From Ammoniphilus oxalaticus (lineage in GTDB: Bacteria; Bacillota; Bacilli; Aneurinibacillales; RAOX-1), in NCBI RefSeq assembly GCF_003609605.1, contig NZ_MCHY01000009.1:365058-429057 (forward strand): a stretch of DNA of 64,000 bases, in the 5' to 3' direction. The translations under genes and the position numbers were made by a program. Under the pieces are notes generated by a model that worked only from the letters and a program-made list of their open reading frames with translations, was not told the origin of the DNA and made no database searches. This document shows, in pieces, positions 8,238-16,890 of this stretch (the stretch's first letter is position 1; the number at the start of each line of letters is the position of its first letter).

Positions 8238-8765
8238 TCAGCTTATCCCATTTCTATATTGTTCAATTTCCTTTGCGAGTTTCGACTTGCTAAATCCTTT
8301 TTGACGAATAAATTGCTTTATTTCTTCTAGGCTTAGGTAAGATAACCGAATGTGGTAGTAATTGATCTGTTCAATGATAGCGAAAAGATAGAGAAATAAG
8401 CACCAATAGAAGATGAGTGACGAGATCATGAATTCATATATCATCAAAGGGATCCCTAAGGCAATTAAAGTTATGTTCACTTTCTTGAAAAAGGAGAATA
8501 GCCGCATTTTTTGGTCGGGTAGATTAGAGAAGTCTCTTTTACGGACTTGTTTCCATTTGAGGAACCAATAATAACTGCCTTGCAGGAGGATCATTTCAAG
8601 CAAAAGGAAGAAGTACACGGAAGCGAGAGAGGTTAAGTAAGGCGCTGTCCACTCCGAATTTTGGAGATAGAGCGCCCACAAAACGGCAAATAAAAGGGTC
8701 GAAACGAATTCCCCTGTATACAAATAAAACAATCTGCGCACAGTCTTTTTATACATAGAATTCAC
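8238..8765 (-). CDS. four-helix membrane protein of unknown function
   Basis: This 175-residue protein has about four membrane helices (near residues 15-32, 45-65, 95-115 and 118-138) and a charged C-terminal region (SLEEIKQFIRQKGFSKSKLAKEIEQY). I do not recognise the family. It begins with GTG at 8765, whose G is also the last base of the upstream TAG stop. AAGGAG lies 5 bases before it, so translation is probably coupled to the metallophosphoesterase. A later ATG at 8756 is less well placed. Confidence 0.7.
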   Translation of the reverse strand: MNSMYKKTVRRLFYLYTGEFVSTLLFAVLWALYLQNSEWTAPYLTSLASVYFFLLLEMILLQGSYYWFLKWKQVRKRDFSNLPDQKMRLFSFFKKVNITLIALGIPLMIYEFMISSLIFYWCLFLYLFAIIEQINYYHIRLSYLSLEEIKQFIRQKGFSKSKLAKEIEQYRNGIS

Positions 8766-9631
8766 TAAAACTCCTTATGGAATGTAAATAATGTGATCTC
8801 CGGGCGACATGCAAAACGCAAAGGGAGGATTGTCGTCCCGATGCCGCGATTTACATATAACAATAAGTTGGAATCAGCGATTGGAAAGAGACCATTGATG
8901 TATTTCTTTGCGCCTGGCGGTGTGATGACTGATCCGAAAAGGGGGATGCGGATTTGCCCGCCGTGACTATGGCCAGAGAGTTGTAGGGTAATCGGGTAAT
9001 TTTTGCATTCATCCGCAAAGTCTGGTGTGTGTGATAACAAGATGATGAAATCCTCGTCGCCAACTCCATTCATTGCTTGTTCGAGATCGGGTTGACCCGC
9101 TAGGCTATCGTCTACGCCAACCATTCGAATCGACTGGTCATCCTTATTTATCTGGTGTTGCCGATTGACAAGCACCTTGAATTGAGCTGCTTCGAGAACG
9201 GAAGTGAGGAGAGAAACATTTCCCCGGTAATCATGATTTCCAAGAACAGCATACTTTCCAAAAGGAGCTTTGAGCTGGGACAAGGTCAAGATGGAGTCCT
9301 CATATTCTTCGACTCCACCCTGATCTGCTAAATCCCCAGTAAAACAAATAATATCCGGCTGCAGCGAATGAATCTGTTCAACGACTTCACGCAATTCTTG
9401 CTGACCGAAGTAGTGACCTAGATGCGTATCGCTAAATTGTACAAGACGAAGTCCATGAAAGGCTGGGGGGAGATGGTTGAATGTAAGGTTAACACGTTTC
9501 ACATCATACCAAAACCTCTCACCACGAAAGGAATAGCCTAGTGACAGGGCGGAAAGTGTCGCCATGCTCAAGATTCCTGTTATCCCTTTCTTTAGGAACG
9601 ATCGACGAGTAGTTAGCCGGTTTTTACTCAT
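8765..9631 (-). CDS. Tat-exported metallophosphoesterase (YkuE-like)
   Basis: This 288-residue calcineurin-like phosphoesterase carries the metal motifs FSDTHLGH (about 67), GDLADQGG (about 99), GNHDYRG (about 131), HTPDF and LSGHSHGGQ. It starts with a twin-arginine leader (TTRRSFLKKGITGILS), so it should be exported folded, as for B. subtilis YkuE. The physiological substrate is not known; family members hydrolyse phosphodiesters or phospholipid headgroups at the membrane. It overlaps the following membrane-protein gene by one base. Confidence 0.9.
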   Translation of the reverse strand: MSKNRLTTRRSFLKKGITGILSMATLSALSLGYSFRGERFWYDVKRVNLTFNHLPPAFHGLRLVQFSDTHLGHYFGQQELREVVEQIHSLQPDIICFTGDLADQGGVEEYEDSILTLSQLKAPFGKYAVLGNHDYRGNVSLLTSVLEAAQFKVLVNRQHQINKDDQSIRMVGVDDSLAGQPDLEQAMNGVGDEDFIILLSHTPDFADECKNYPITLQLSGHSHGGQIRIPLFGSVITPPGAKKYINGLFPIADSNLLLYVNRGIGTTILPLRFACRPEITLFTFHKEF

Positions 9632-9668
9632 TGTTTCTGTTCTCCTTTACGAGTGAGAAGTCAAGAGC

Positions 9669-10547
9669 TTAAGATTGATTTTCTAGCAATAAATCAACGA
9701 ATTGTTGCGGTACATACGTTCTGCCATCTTTAATCTCTGGAGCGACATCAAGATAGCCTAAGCTGCGATTATAGCCATAATCTTTGGCTCCAATCGTGAG
9801 TTGATAAGAACTGGCTTGTTTTGTTAAAGTGACACGTTTTGTTGATTCATCCCATTCTACGTCATAGCCAAGCCCTTCCGCAACTTCTCTTAACGGGACC
9901 ATTTCGGGCTCAATTACTTCGTCGATCTCCTCATTTAAAGGATCAAGAGCGATGATCTTGTTAGGCGTCGTTTGAGCGGGAATGCTTTTGGTTGAAGCAG
10001 TGTAGAACACGATCAACTCTTTGCCGTTCAGCTCATCTTCTTTAATCTCCTTTCCTTGATGATTGACTAGCTGGGTATCTTCCGCAAGATTGAGTTTAAG
10101 TTGATTGTCGAGACTCACGAACTCGTTCGTAAACTTGCCAACCTTTACTTGTCCCATTTCTTCGCCGTGAACAATTACGATCTCAGGGGCGATTTGTGGG
10201 GGGTAGATCATAATCATCGGTTTATTTTTGTCATAATAAGCATCAACGGTCAGTTCCTTCTTCAATTCGCTTTCATCCACGCGATTTCCAGTTGCGCTGT
10301 CAAGGATGAGCGTCTTGTCCGAGATCAAGAGATAAGCTGGATCGTTCTCCATATCATTCAAAAACAATTGAAGCAAGTCACCCTTTTGTCCAACTTCAGA
10401 GATGATTCCTGAGGCTTTCATGTAGTCAGACGCCTCAATTTGGTTGTCGATTTGAATGGGGGTGGCGGGAGAAGATGCTAGCGCGATATTTCCGCTAAGT
10501 ATCGTGATAGTTAAAGCAGCAGTGGTGAGAACTGAATATTTTTTCAT
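9669..10547 (-). CDS. secreted stalk-domain protein (copper amine oxidase N-terminal-like)
   Basis: This 292-residue protein starts with a signal peptide (cleavage likely after ALAS). The C-terminal 85 residues form a stalk domain of the copper-amine-oxidase-N type (EMVPLREVAEGLGYDVEWDE, then DGRTYVPQQFV). The middle contains two similar beta-rich segments (about 40-185). No enzymatic residues are visible. Such domains are common in surface proteins of Paenibacillus relatives, where they are thought to mediate wall or glycan contacts. The gene is divergent from pspA. Confidence 0.8.
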   Translation of the reverse strand: MKKYSVLTTAALTITILSGNIALASSPATPIQIDNQIEASDYMKASGIISEVGQKGDLLQLFLNDMENDPAYLLISDKTLILDSATGNRVDESELKKELTVDAYYDKNKPMIMIYPPQIAPEIVIVHGEEMGQVKVGKFTNEFVSLDNQLKLNLAEDTQLVNHQGKEIKEDELNGKELIVFYTASTKSIPAQTTPNKIIALDPLNEEIDEVIEPEMVPLREVAEGLGYDVEWDESTKRVTLTKQASSYQLTIGAKDYGYNRSLGYLDVAPEIKDGRTYVPQQFVDLLLENQS

Positions 10548-10710
10548 TTTATTTCTATCTCCTTTTAGATGGTTTCATCCTCTTAGACGAGGAAGTTTTA
10601 TAAAAGGTTGCAAAAAACAATACTGCGGGGCTTTTTTCCAGTTTCCTGAGACTTTATCACTTAAAAACCAGTATAATATAATTAAGGATCTGCAAAAAGG
10701 AGTGGAAACG

Positions 10711-11385
10711 ATGAGTATTATCGCAAGATTTAAGGATATTATGTCCAGTAATATTAATGCCTTATTAGATCGGGCGGAAAACCCGGAAAAGATGATTGAC
10801 CAATATTTGCGAAATTTAAATCAAGATTTGGGTAAAGTGAAAGCCGAAACAGCATCTGTGATGGCGGGAGAGCAACGCTCAAAAAGAGCGTTGAATGAAT
10901 GCCGAGACGATATAGATAAAATGGAACGTTACGCGATTAAAGCGTTGGAGGCGGACAATGAAGCCGACGCGAGGACTTTTCTTGAACGAAAGGGAACGCT
11001 GGAAGGACAACTAGCCGAGTTGCAATCGGCTTATGAATTGGCGGCCTCGAATGCTGGTCAAATGAAGCAAATGCATGACAAACTTGTTTCTGATATCGGT
11101 GAACTGGAGTCGCGCCGCAAGATGTTGAAAGCGAAGTGGAAGGTGGCCCAAACACAAGAGAGAGTTAATAAATTGGGGGCGGCTGACTCGAACCGTTCTT
11201 TATCGGCGTTCGGACGAATGGAAGATAAGATTAATCAAGCGTTGGATGAGGCTAACGCGATGGCTGAACTCAACGCGGGGCCGAAGGATGAAATTGCGGA
11301 TTTAACCGCGAAATATGACAGCCCAAAGAGCAGTGTGGACCAAGAATTGGCTGCCTTGAAGGCAAGAATGAAGAAGGATGAGTAG
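10711..11385 (+). CDS. pspA: phage-shock protein A homologue (PspA/IM30/LiaH)
   Basis: This 224-residue coiled-coil protein is almost entirely helical, with the typical opening MSIIARFKDIMSSNINALLDRAENPEKMIDQYLR. Homologues form ESCRT-III-like rods or rings on stressed membranes. I chose the ATG at 10711 because AAAAAGGAGTGGAAACG precedes it; the longer frame from 10456 overlaps the divergent gene. The upstream stretch TGAGAC-N17-AGTATA has a loose sigma-W-like look, and B. subtilis pspA is sigma-W-driven. The genes that follow are ydjG, ydjH and ydjI homologues, as in B. subtilis. Confidence 0.92.
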   Translation: MSIIARFKDIMSSNINALLDRAENPEKMIDQYLRNLNQDLGKVKAETASVMAGEQRSKRALNECRDDIDKMERYAIKALEADNEADARTFLERKGTLEGQLAELQSAYELAASNAGQMKQMHDKLVSDIGELESRRKMLKAKWKVAQTQERVNKLGAADSNRSLSAFGRMEDKINQALDEANAMAELNAGPKDEIADLTAKYDSPKSSVDQELAALKARMKKDE

Positions 11386-11396
11386 GTAACAAAGAA

Positions 11397-11427
11397 AAAA
11401 GCTGCAGCAGCTCTGACTGCAGCTTTT
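11397..11427 (+). terminator. hairpin between pspA and ydjG
   Basis: The stem AAAAGCTGCAG / CTGCAGCTTTT has a 9-base loop. It probably terminates partly, giving excess PspA over the YdjGHI membrane proteins. Confidence 0.75.
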
Positions 11428-11464
11428 CAACTTTTATAAGCATGGGGAGGGGGATGGGTCCCAC

Positions 11465-12493
11465 GTGATTCTGCATTATAAATGTCCAAACTGCGGCAGC
11501 GATATGAATTTTGACGCTGATTCGGGCTCCTTAAGTTGTCAGAGTTGCGGCAGACATGACAATATTGAGAACATACCTGAAGATTTACGGACAGCCACTT
11601 TTTCGGAAGATGAGGCAAAAGAATACGAATGTAAAAATTGCGGGGCGGCGGTCATTACAGCGCAAGAGACAACAGCGACACACTGTAGCTTTTGTGGGGC
11701 GGGCGTCGTTTTAGTGGATCGCTTGTCGGGTCATCTTGCTCCAGCTAAAGTCATTCCTTTTACGATCAGTAAAGAGGAAGCAATTCGCGCTTTTAAAAAG
11801 TGGTGTAGGAAAGGATTGTTAACGCCGAAAGGCTTTATGACCGCGGATCGAATCAAAAGTATGACAGGAATCTATGTCCCTTTCTGGTTGTATGATTTAA
11901 ACAGTAAGGCGAACGTCACCGCCACATGCGCGAGGGTTAGAACGTATTCGCGCGGTGATTACATTTATACGGAAACGAAATATTATGACGCGTTTCGCGA
12001 TATTGACCTGAATTATGTGAAAGTGCCTGTGGATGCTTCGGAAAAGATGAATGATGAGTTAATGGATAAGTTGGAACCTTATCCCTACGATCAATTAAAA
12101 GAATTTAAAACGCCTTACTTGGCTGGCTATTTGGCAGAAAAGTACAACTTTACCGATGAGCAATTGTTGCCGCGCGCGAAAGATAAAATTAATGAATACA
12201 TTGAATCGTATATTAGTTCTACCTTTGCCGGCTATCATTCTGTTAGCTATAAGCGGAAGCAAATCAATACGAGAAATATGAAAAGCGCCTATGTACTTTT
12301 GCCTGTCTGGATGGTTTGTTATGATTACAATCGAGCGGAACATATATTCGCGATGAACGGGCAAACAGGCAAAGTGGTTGGCAAGCCACCGCTAAGTTCG
12401 AGTAAGATCGCATTATGGTTTGGCGGGATTGCCGCTGGTACATTGTTTGCGTTAAAATGCGCCTCTTGGGCGATGGGAGGCGGCTTTTGGTGA
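11465..12493 (+). CDS. ydjG: YdjG-like zinc-ribbon membrane protein
   Basis: This 342-residue protein carries two N-terminal zinc ribbons (CPNCGSD/CQSCGRH at about 6-26 and CKNCGAA/CSFCGAG at about 55-75), a large central domain and one C-terminal membrane helix (KIALWFGGIAAGTLFALK). The GTG start at 11465 follows GGGGAGGGGG. In B. subtilis YdjG and YdjH anchor a complex that recruits PspA to the membrane, and gene order here is the same. The stop overlaps the ydjH start. Confidence 0.85.
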   Translation: MILHYKCPNCGSDMNFDADSGSLSCQSCGRHDNIENIPEDLRTATFSEDEAKEYECKNCGAAVITAQETTATHCSFCGAGVVLVDRLSGHLAPAKVIPFTISKEEAIRAFKKWCRKGLLTPKGFMTADRIKSMTGIYVPFWLYDLNSKANVTATCARVRTYSRGDYIYTETKYYDAFRDIDLNYVKVPVDASEKMNDELMDKLEPYPYDQLKEFKTPYLAGYLAEKYNFTDEQLLPRAKDKINEYIESYISSTFAGYHSVSYKRKQINTRNMKSAYVLLPVWMVCYDYNRAEHIFAMNGQTGKVVGKPPLSSSKIALWFGGIAAGTLFALKCASWAMGGGFW

Positions 12494-13284
12494 GACGAAC
12501 TTTTGCTTTATTACTGATGGTCTGTTTGTTCGTCTTACCTGGCGGAAACTTTGCTAAGGCAGAGCCTGTCGATCGGCAACAGTATATTTTTGACTACGCG
12601 GAATTGTTAACGCCCCAAGAAAGAGAGCAGCTTCAATCTTTAGCAAGCAAATTAGGGGCTGAGCGGGAGACGGCATTTCTCATTGTAACGCTTAAAGGAA
12701 CGGGTCATTTAGATATTTCAGAATATATCGATGAGTTTTATGATAATGGAGCGCCTGGTTACGATAAACCACATGGAAACACGGCAATGTTAACGATAGA
12801 TCTCATGGAAAAAGAAGTTGAGTTGACGGGTTTTAAAAAGGCGGAAGACTATTTAGATAATGATCGAATGGATCAAATACGGAGAAAAATAACTCCCCAC
12901 CTAAAAGAGGCGCGTTACTATGAATCGTTCTCTACGTTTATCACTACTTCACATAAGTATATGGGCTATGAACCAGGGGTGGATCCCGAAAATATCTTGT
13001 TTAAATGGTGGTTCCAGGTATCGGTTGCAATCGGTGTGGCCGGCGCCGTTGTGTTTTTGATGGCCTACCATTCAGGTGGAAGAGTGACGGTAAACCAGCA
13101 AACATATTTAGATGGTCAACGGTCACGGGTGGTGGACCAATCCGATCGTTATGTGCGACAAACAGTGACCAAGCGTAAAAAGCCGTCATCGAACAGTAGA
13201 AGTAGCGGTGGTGGCGGTGGCGGTGGTAGCGGTAGAGTGACACCAGGCGGTCATTCGCGCAGTAGCAGCAGAGGGAAATTCTAA
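12490..13284 (+). CDS. ydjH: YdjH-like TPM-domain membrane protein
   Basis: This 264-residue protein has a signal peptide (ending NFAKA), an extracytoplasmic TPM domain (YIFDYAELLTPQEREQL onward, about 33-165), one membrane helix (about 182-202) and a basic, Gly/Ser-rich cytoplasmic tail (RSSGGGGGGGSGR). The GTG start at 12490 overlaps the ydjG TGA stop (GTGA), with GGGAGG upstream. A longer frame from 12415 would destroy the signal peptide. It is the predicted membrane partner in the PspA-recruiting complex. Confidence 0.85.
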   Translation: MRRTFALLLMVCLFVLPGGNFAKAEPVDRQQYIFDYAELLTPQEREQLQSLASKLGAERETAFLIVTLKGTGHLDISEYIDEFYDNGAPGYDKPHGNTAMLTIDLMEKEVELTGFKKAEDYLDNDRMDQIRRKITPHLKEARYYESFSTFITTSHKYMGYEPGVDPENILFKWWFQVSVAIGVAGAVVFLMAYHSGGRVTVNQQTYLDGQRSRVVDQSDRYVRQTVTKRKKPSSNSRSSGGGGGGGSGRVTPGGHSRSSSRGKF

Positions 13285-13319
13285 TATTCGTTGAAATTAC
13301 AGGAAAGGAGAGTTGATCG

Positions 13320-14363
13320 ATGTTCTTTTTCAGAAATCAATTGGCTAACGTTGTTGAATGGCAAGAATTTAGAGAGGACATGATCTTCTACAAATGGCCT
13401 AATCGTGAAATTAAAAAGGGAAGTAGGTTGATCGTTCAACCGGGTCAAGATGCGATCTTTTTCAACAATGGAAGAATCGAAGGGATATTTACAGAGGCGG
13501 GCGATTATGACATTGAGTCGGAGATTATCCCCTTTTTATCGACGTTAAAAGGCTTTAAATTTGGCTTTAATAGCGGAATGCGCGTAGAAGTTTTATTCGT
13601 CAATACAAAGGAATTTATCGTGAAATGGGGCACGCAAAACGCGATCAATATCCCTGCTCCGGGTTTGCCGGGCGGAATGCCAATTCGAGCAAACGGTACG
13701 TTTAACTTTAAAGTAACGGATTACGTTGCTTTAATCGACCAAGTTGCGGGGGTTCGTGATCAATATTTAATTGAAGATGTGCGGATTCGAATCACGTCGG
13801 CTCTCGACCAATTGCTGATGAAATGGATTGTCAAAGAGGGCACGAATATGTTTGATTTGCAGATTAATTCAACCGAGATTTCAAAGGGTATCCAGGAAGA
13901 TTTGGATATGCAAATGATCAAAAGCGGGATTACAATTACGGCCTTCAGTATCATGAGTTTCAACTATCCAAAAGAAATTCAAGAGATGATTAATAAAAAC
14001 GCGTCGCATAGTATGGTCGGCAACGTGGACCGCTACCAACAAATTGAGCTGACGGATGCGATGGCATCTGGAAAAATGAGCGGTAGCGGCGGGGGAGCGG
14101 CCTCCGATATGGCGGGGATGATGATGGGGATGAACATTACAGGTAAAATGATGGACAAAATGAATCAACAGGAAAAGAAGAACCAGTCAGCTTCAGAGAC
14201 AGCGCAGTCCACGCCAACTCCACCGACTCAAAATACGCCTCCTGCTGCCGAACCGAAAGCGGATGGGCAAGATGGACAACAGCGACCGAACTTCTGTCCG
14301 AACTGCGGAACAAAGACGAGCGGCGGGAATTTCTGCTCCAATTGCGGTCAAAAACTCGTGTAA
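13320..14363 (+). CDS. ydjI: YdjI-like SPFH-domain protein with C-terminal zinc ribbon
   Basis: This 347-residue protein has an SPFH/virion-core-like domain (about 25-250) without a membrane helix, a Met/Gly-rich linker (SDMAGMMMGMNITGKMMDKM), a Pro/Thr-rich spacer, and a final double-CxxC zinc ribbon (FCPNCGTKT, FCSNCGQKL). In B. subtilis YdjI bridges PspA to YdjGH. The ribosome site AAAGGAGAGTTGATCG fixes the start. It is the last gene of the pspA-ydjGHI cluster. Confidence 0.88.
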   Translation: MFFFRNQLANVVEWQEFREDMIFYKWPNREIKKGSRLIVQPGQDAIFFNNGRIEGIFTEAGDYDIESEIIPFLSTLKGFKFGFNSGMRVEVLFVNTKEFIVKWGTQNAINIPAPGLPGGMPIRANGTFNFKVTDYVALIDQVAGVRDQYLIEDVRIRITSALDQLLMKWIVKEGTNMFDLQINSTEISKGIQEDLDMQMIKSGITITAFSIMSFNYPKEIQEMINKNASHSMVGNVDRYQQIELTDAMASGKMSGSGGGAASDMAGMMMGMNITGKMMDKMNQQEKKNQSASETAQSTPTPPTQNTPPAAEPKADGQDGQQRPNFCPNCGTKTSGGNFCSNCGQKLV

Positions 14364-14466
14364 AGTAATGTAGAAATTGTGTCAAAATCGGAAACATGAC
14401 CTTGTTGGTTTTGGATCACGATATAATGAAGCGATATTGATAATAAAAGCAAGGCGGTGAACGAAA

Positions 14467-15012
14467 GTGAAAGGGAAACTAGCAACGATCGTAGTAGTGT
14501 TCGCGATGTCCATCCTATCTGTAGCTTGCGGCAATACGAATTCAAATGAGGAGCAAACAGGTCAGCAAGTGGATGCAGTTTTAATTAAGCAACTAGTCCA
14601 TGACTATAGTGTTGAAGATTTTAAAGGCGAAGTTCAAGCATCGATTACATCAGATGAACTCATTGTTACGAACAATAATGGCGATAAAGAAATCTATCAG
14701 CTGCCTGAAGAAGAATTTTTCGTTTCCATCGCTCCGTATATTGAGCAAACTCATCCTTGAACAAACCATAGCTTGACAGGTTGTCAAGGAGAACTCGTTG
14801 CGGAGAAATTTGACGTGCAAATTCATGACGAACAAGGCCGTCCGATTATCGATACGATGATCGCGACGGAAGCAAATGGATTCTTTGATCTATGGTTGCC
14901 GCGTAATCAAACGTATCAAGTGAAAATTCAGCAAGGAGACAAAGTTGCCGAAGCAAAGCTTGCAACTTTCAAAGATGATCCGACCTGCATCACGACGATG
15001 CAACTGCAGTAA
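14467..15012 (+). CDS. cueP: CueP copper-binding lipoprotein with in-frame TGA (candidate selenocysteine)
   Basis: Read through one TGA (14758-14760), this is a full-length 181-residue CueP: signal and lipobox LSVAC (Cys21), ITSDELIV, LPEEEFFVSIAPYIEQTHP, then residue 98 (TGA), TNHSLTGCQGEL (Cys106), and DPTCITTMQL (Cys174). Salmonella CueP has three conserved copper-linked cysteines at 96, 104 and 172. The spacing here (98, 106, 174) is identical, so the TGA replaces the first. Starting 12 bases after the TGA is CTTGACA-GGT-TGTCAAG, a perfect 7-pair stem. Its GGT is at bases 19-21 after TGA, exactly where GGU stands in the E. coli fdhF SECIS. The frame beyond is intact to a normal stop and terminator. 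Selenocysteine insertion is my preferred reading; a point-mutated pseudogene or a base error remain possible. The start is GTG behind AAGGCGGTGAACGAAA. Confidence 0.75.
14761..14788 (+). promoter_or_regulatory. SECIS-like hairpin after the cueP TGA
   Basis: The stem is CTTGACA (14772-14778) with TGTCAAG (14782-14788) around GGT (14779-14781). Opening the top pair gives an AGGTT loop close to the AGGUCU loop of E. coli fdhF. The stem also encodes the conserved LTGCQ peptide, so codon choice alone could produce it by chance. Confidence 0.55.
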
Positions 15013-15036
15013 AAGCGCCAGACGGCGCTTTTTTTA
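15011..15036 (+). terminator. terminator of cueP
   Basis: The stem AAAAGCGCC / GGCGCTTTT is followed by a T-run, immediately after the cueP stop. Confidence 0.9.
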
Positions 15037-15085
15037 CTTAACAACTTAATTAAGTAGCCGATATTACTATAAAAAAAAGGTGGTA

Positions 15086-16816
15086 TTGGAGGGAGTTTCT
15101 ATTTTTAGACGTTATTTTTCTTCGTTATCAATACGAACAAAGCTTCTTTTTCTTTTTAGCGCCATTTTAATCTTCTCTTTTTCGATAAAGGGTTATCAAG
15201 AAACGATAACGCTAGAAAAGACAATACAAGGCGAAGCGTTAGAAAAGGCAAGATCTGATTTGCAAACAGGACTGGCTATTATCGATTTGACTTATCCGGG
15301 AGATTGGCGAGCTGAAGGTGAAAAGCTATATAAAGGCGAGACGCTCATCAATAATAACTTTGAAATCGTAGACCTCATTGGTGAATTAACAGAGGGAGAT
15401 ACGGTTACTATCTTTCTGCATAATAAGCGAGTCACAACGAATGTTTTGGTCGATGGGCAACGAGCTGTCGGCACAACCGTTTCAGATCTTGTTGCTGAAC
15501 GTGTTCTTGGGCAAGGCGAGTTGTTTCTTGGGCAGGCGAATGTTGTTGGTCATACATACCAGTCGGCCTATATGCCGCTAAAAGATCGCGCTGGAGAAAT
15601 CATCGGTATTTGGTATGTCGGCGCTCCGGACGCAAGTGACCGTATTCAACAGATCCAAAAGGATAACCTGCTCGCTATCATCGTTCAAGTGTTTGCGCTC
15701 TTAATTATAGCGATTGGATTAAACACGTTACTTACCCGCCCGATGATCAGAAGAATAAAGTTAGCTTCAGAGCGGTTACAAATGATTGCGGATGGAGACC
15801 TTACTTTTGAAAATATGAAAACAAACAGCAATGATGAAACGGGGTTATTAGTTAGAGCGACGAATAGAGTTAAAGACGATCTGCGCGAAATTTTGAGTAA
15901 TGTGAGAGAAACAACATGGCAAGTCGCTTCATCTTCTGAGCAATTGACCGCGATCGCCGGACAAAATAGTGAAGCGACTGAACAAATTACCATTGCGATG
16001 CAAGAAGTTGCTGTTGGTTCAGAGCAACAATCTACTCGTTTTATGGAAGCTAATGAAGCCGTTTCAACTATTGCGCAAGGAATAGACCGTGTGTCTGAGT
16101 CGATTGACTTAATGACGAGTTCATCAACTTCGGCCAACGAAAAGGCTCGAAGCGGAACGGAAACTGTATTGCAAACAATTGAACAAATGAATCGAGCGCA
16201 GTTATCAGTTGGGGAAACGGTTAAAGTGATTGATTCGTTGGAAGAAACATCGAGGGAAATAAATCATATATTGGAGGTGATTACGCAAATTGCGGATCAG
16301 ACGAACCTGCTATCGTTGAATGCCGCAATTGAAGCGGCCCGCGCGGGGGAACATGGGAGGGGTTTTTCTGTTGTCGCTGATGAAGTACGAAAGTTAGCGG
16401 AGCAATCGGCTGGAGCAGCGGAACAAATACATGAATTAATTAAACAAGTTCAATCAGAATCTAACAAAGCAGCGGCTTCGATGAATGAAAGCGCGACGGT
16501 CGTGGCGGAAGGAATTAGTCGGGTCCGTCTGTCAGGTGAAGCTTTTAATGAGATAGTCCATTCAGTTACCGAAATTTCAAAGCAATCGCTAGAGGTGACA
16601 AATGTTCTAGAGCAAGTCAAACAAAGTGGACAAGATATGGTTCAAACCGTCGCCCAAGCGGCGGATCTATCGCAAGACACGTCCGGGAATACCCAACAAG
16701 TCGCTGCCGCGGCGCAAGAACAAAACGCATCGATGGAGGAAATAGCCGTCTCCGCTGATTCATTGAGTAACTTAGTAGAAGAATTGCGCGGAATGATAAC
16801 TAGATTCAAACTATAA
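15086..16816 (+). CDS. methyl-accepting chemotaxis protein with Cache-type sensor
   Basis: This protein of about 576 residues has a membrane helix near 20-38, an extracytoplasmic single-Cache domain (about 40-200, with [27 protein letters not shown]), a second membrane helix, a HAMP domain, and a long signalling coiled coil. The hairpin tip is [24 protein letters not shown]. It relays an unknown external ligand to CheA/CheW. The start is uncertain: GTG at 15080 and TTG at 15086 (AAAAGG at 5 bases) are both possible. A strong GGAGGGAG sits five bases before an ATT codon at 15101, which could be a rare AUU start. Confidence 0.93.
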   Translation: MEGVSIFRRYFSSLSIRTKLLFLFSAILIFSFSIKGYQETITLEKTIQGEALEKARSDLQTGLAIIDLTYPGDWRAEGEKLYKGETLINNNFEIVDLIGELTEGDTVTIFLHNKRVTTNVLVDGQRAVGTTVSDLVAERVLGQGELFLGQANVVGHTYQSAYMPLKDRAGEIIGIWYVGAPDASDRIQQIQKDNLLAIIVQVFALLIIAIGLNTLLTRPMIRRIKLASERLQMIADGDLTFENMKTNSNDETGLLVRATNRVKDDLREILSNVRETTWQVASSSEQLTAIAGQNSEATEQITIAMQEVAVGSEQQSTRFMEANEAVSTIAQGIDRVSESIDLMTSSSTSANEKARSGTETVLQTIEQMNRAQLSVGETVKVIDSLEETSREINHILEVITQIADQTNLLSLNAAIEAARAGEHGRGFSVVADEVRKLAEQSAGAAEQIHELIKQVQSESNKAAASMNESATVVAEGISRVRLSGEAFNEIVHSVTEISKQSLEVTNVLEQVKQSGQDMVQTVAQAADLSQDTSGNTQQVAAAAQEQNASMEEIAVSADSLSNLVEELRGMITRFKL

Positions 16817-16822
16817 TGAGAT

Positions 16823-16867
16823 AAAAAAGTGGGAAGATCCTAAAAACATGGGATCTTCCCACTTTTT
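16823..16867. terminator. bidirectional terminator
   Basis: AAAAAGTGGGAAGATCC pairs with GGATCTTCCCACTTTTT. It lies between the convergent chemoreceptor and Crp-family genes, with T-runs in both directions. Confidence 0.9.
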
Positions 16868-16890
16868 ATTTAACAATGATCGTTTGTTGT

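Noticed and set aside
11427-11618. Short antisense reading frames over real genes throughout the window (this one over ydjG)
   Set aside because: They lack ribosome sites and recognisable protein motifs and are explained by codon bias of the opposite strand.
14773-15012. A separate small gene beginning at TTG 14773
   Set aside because: It has no ribosome site and continues the CueP frame exactly, so it is the C-terminal part of cueP beyond the TGA.
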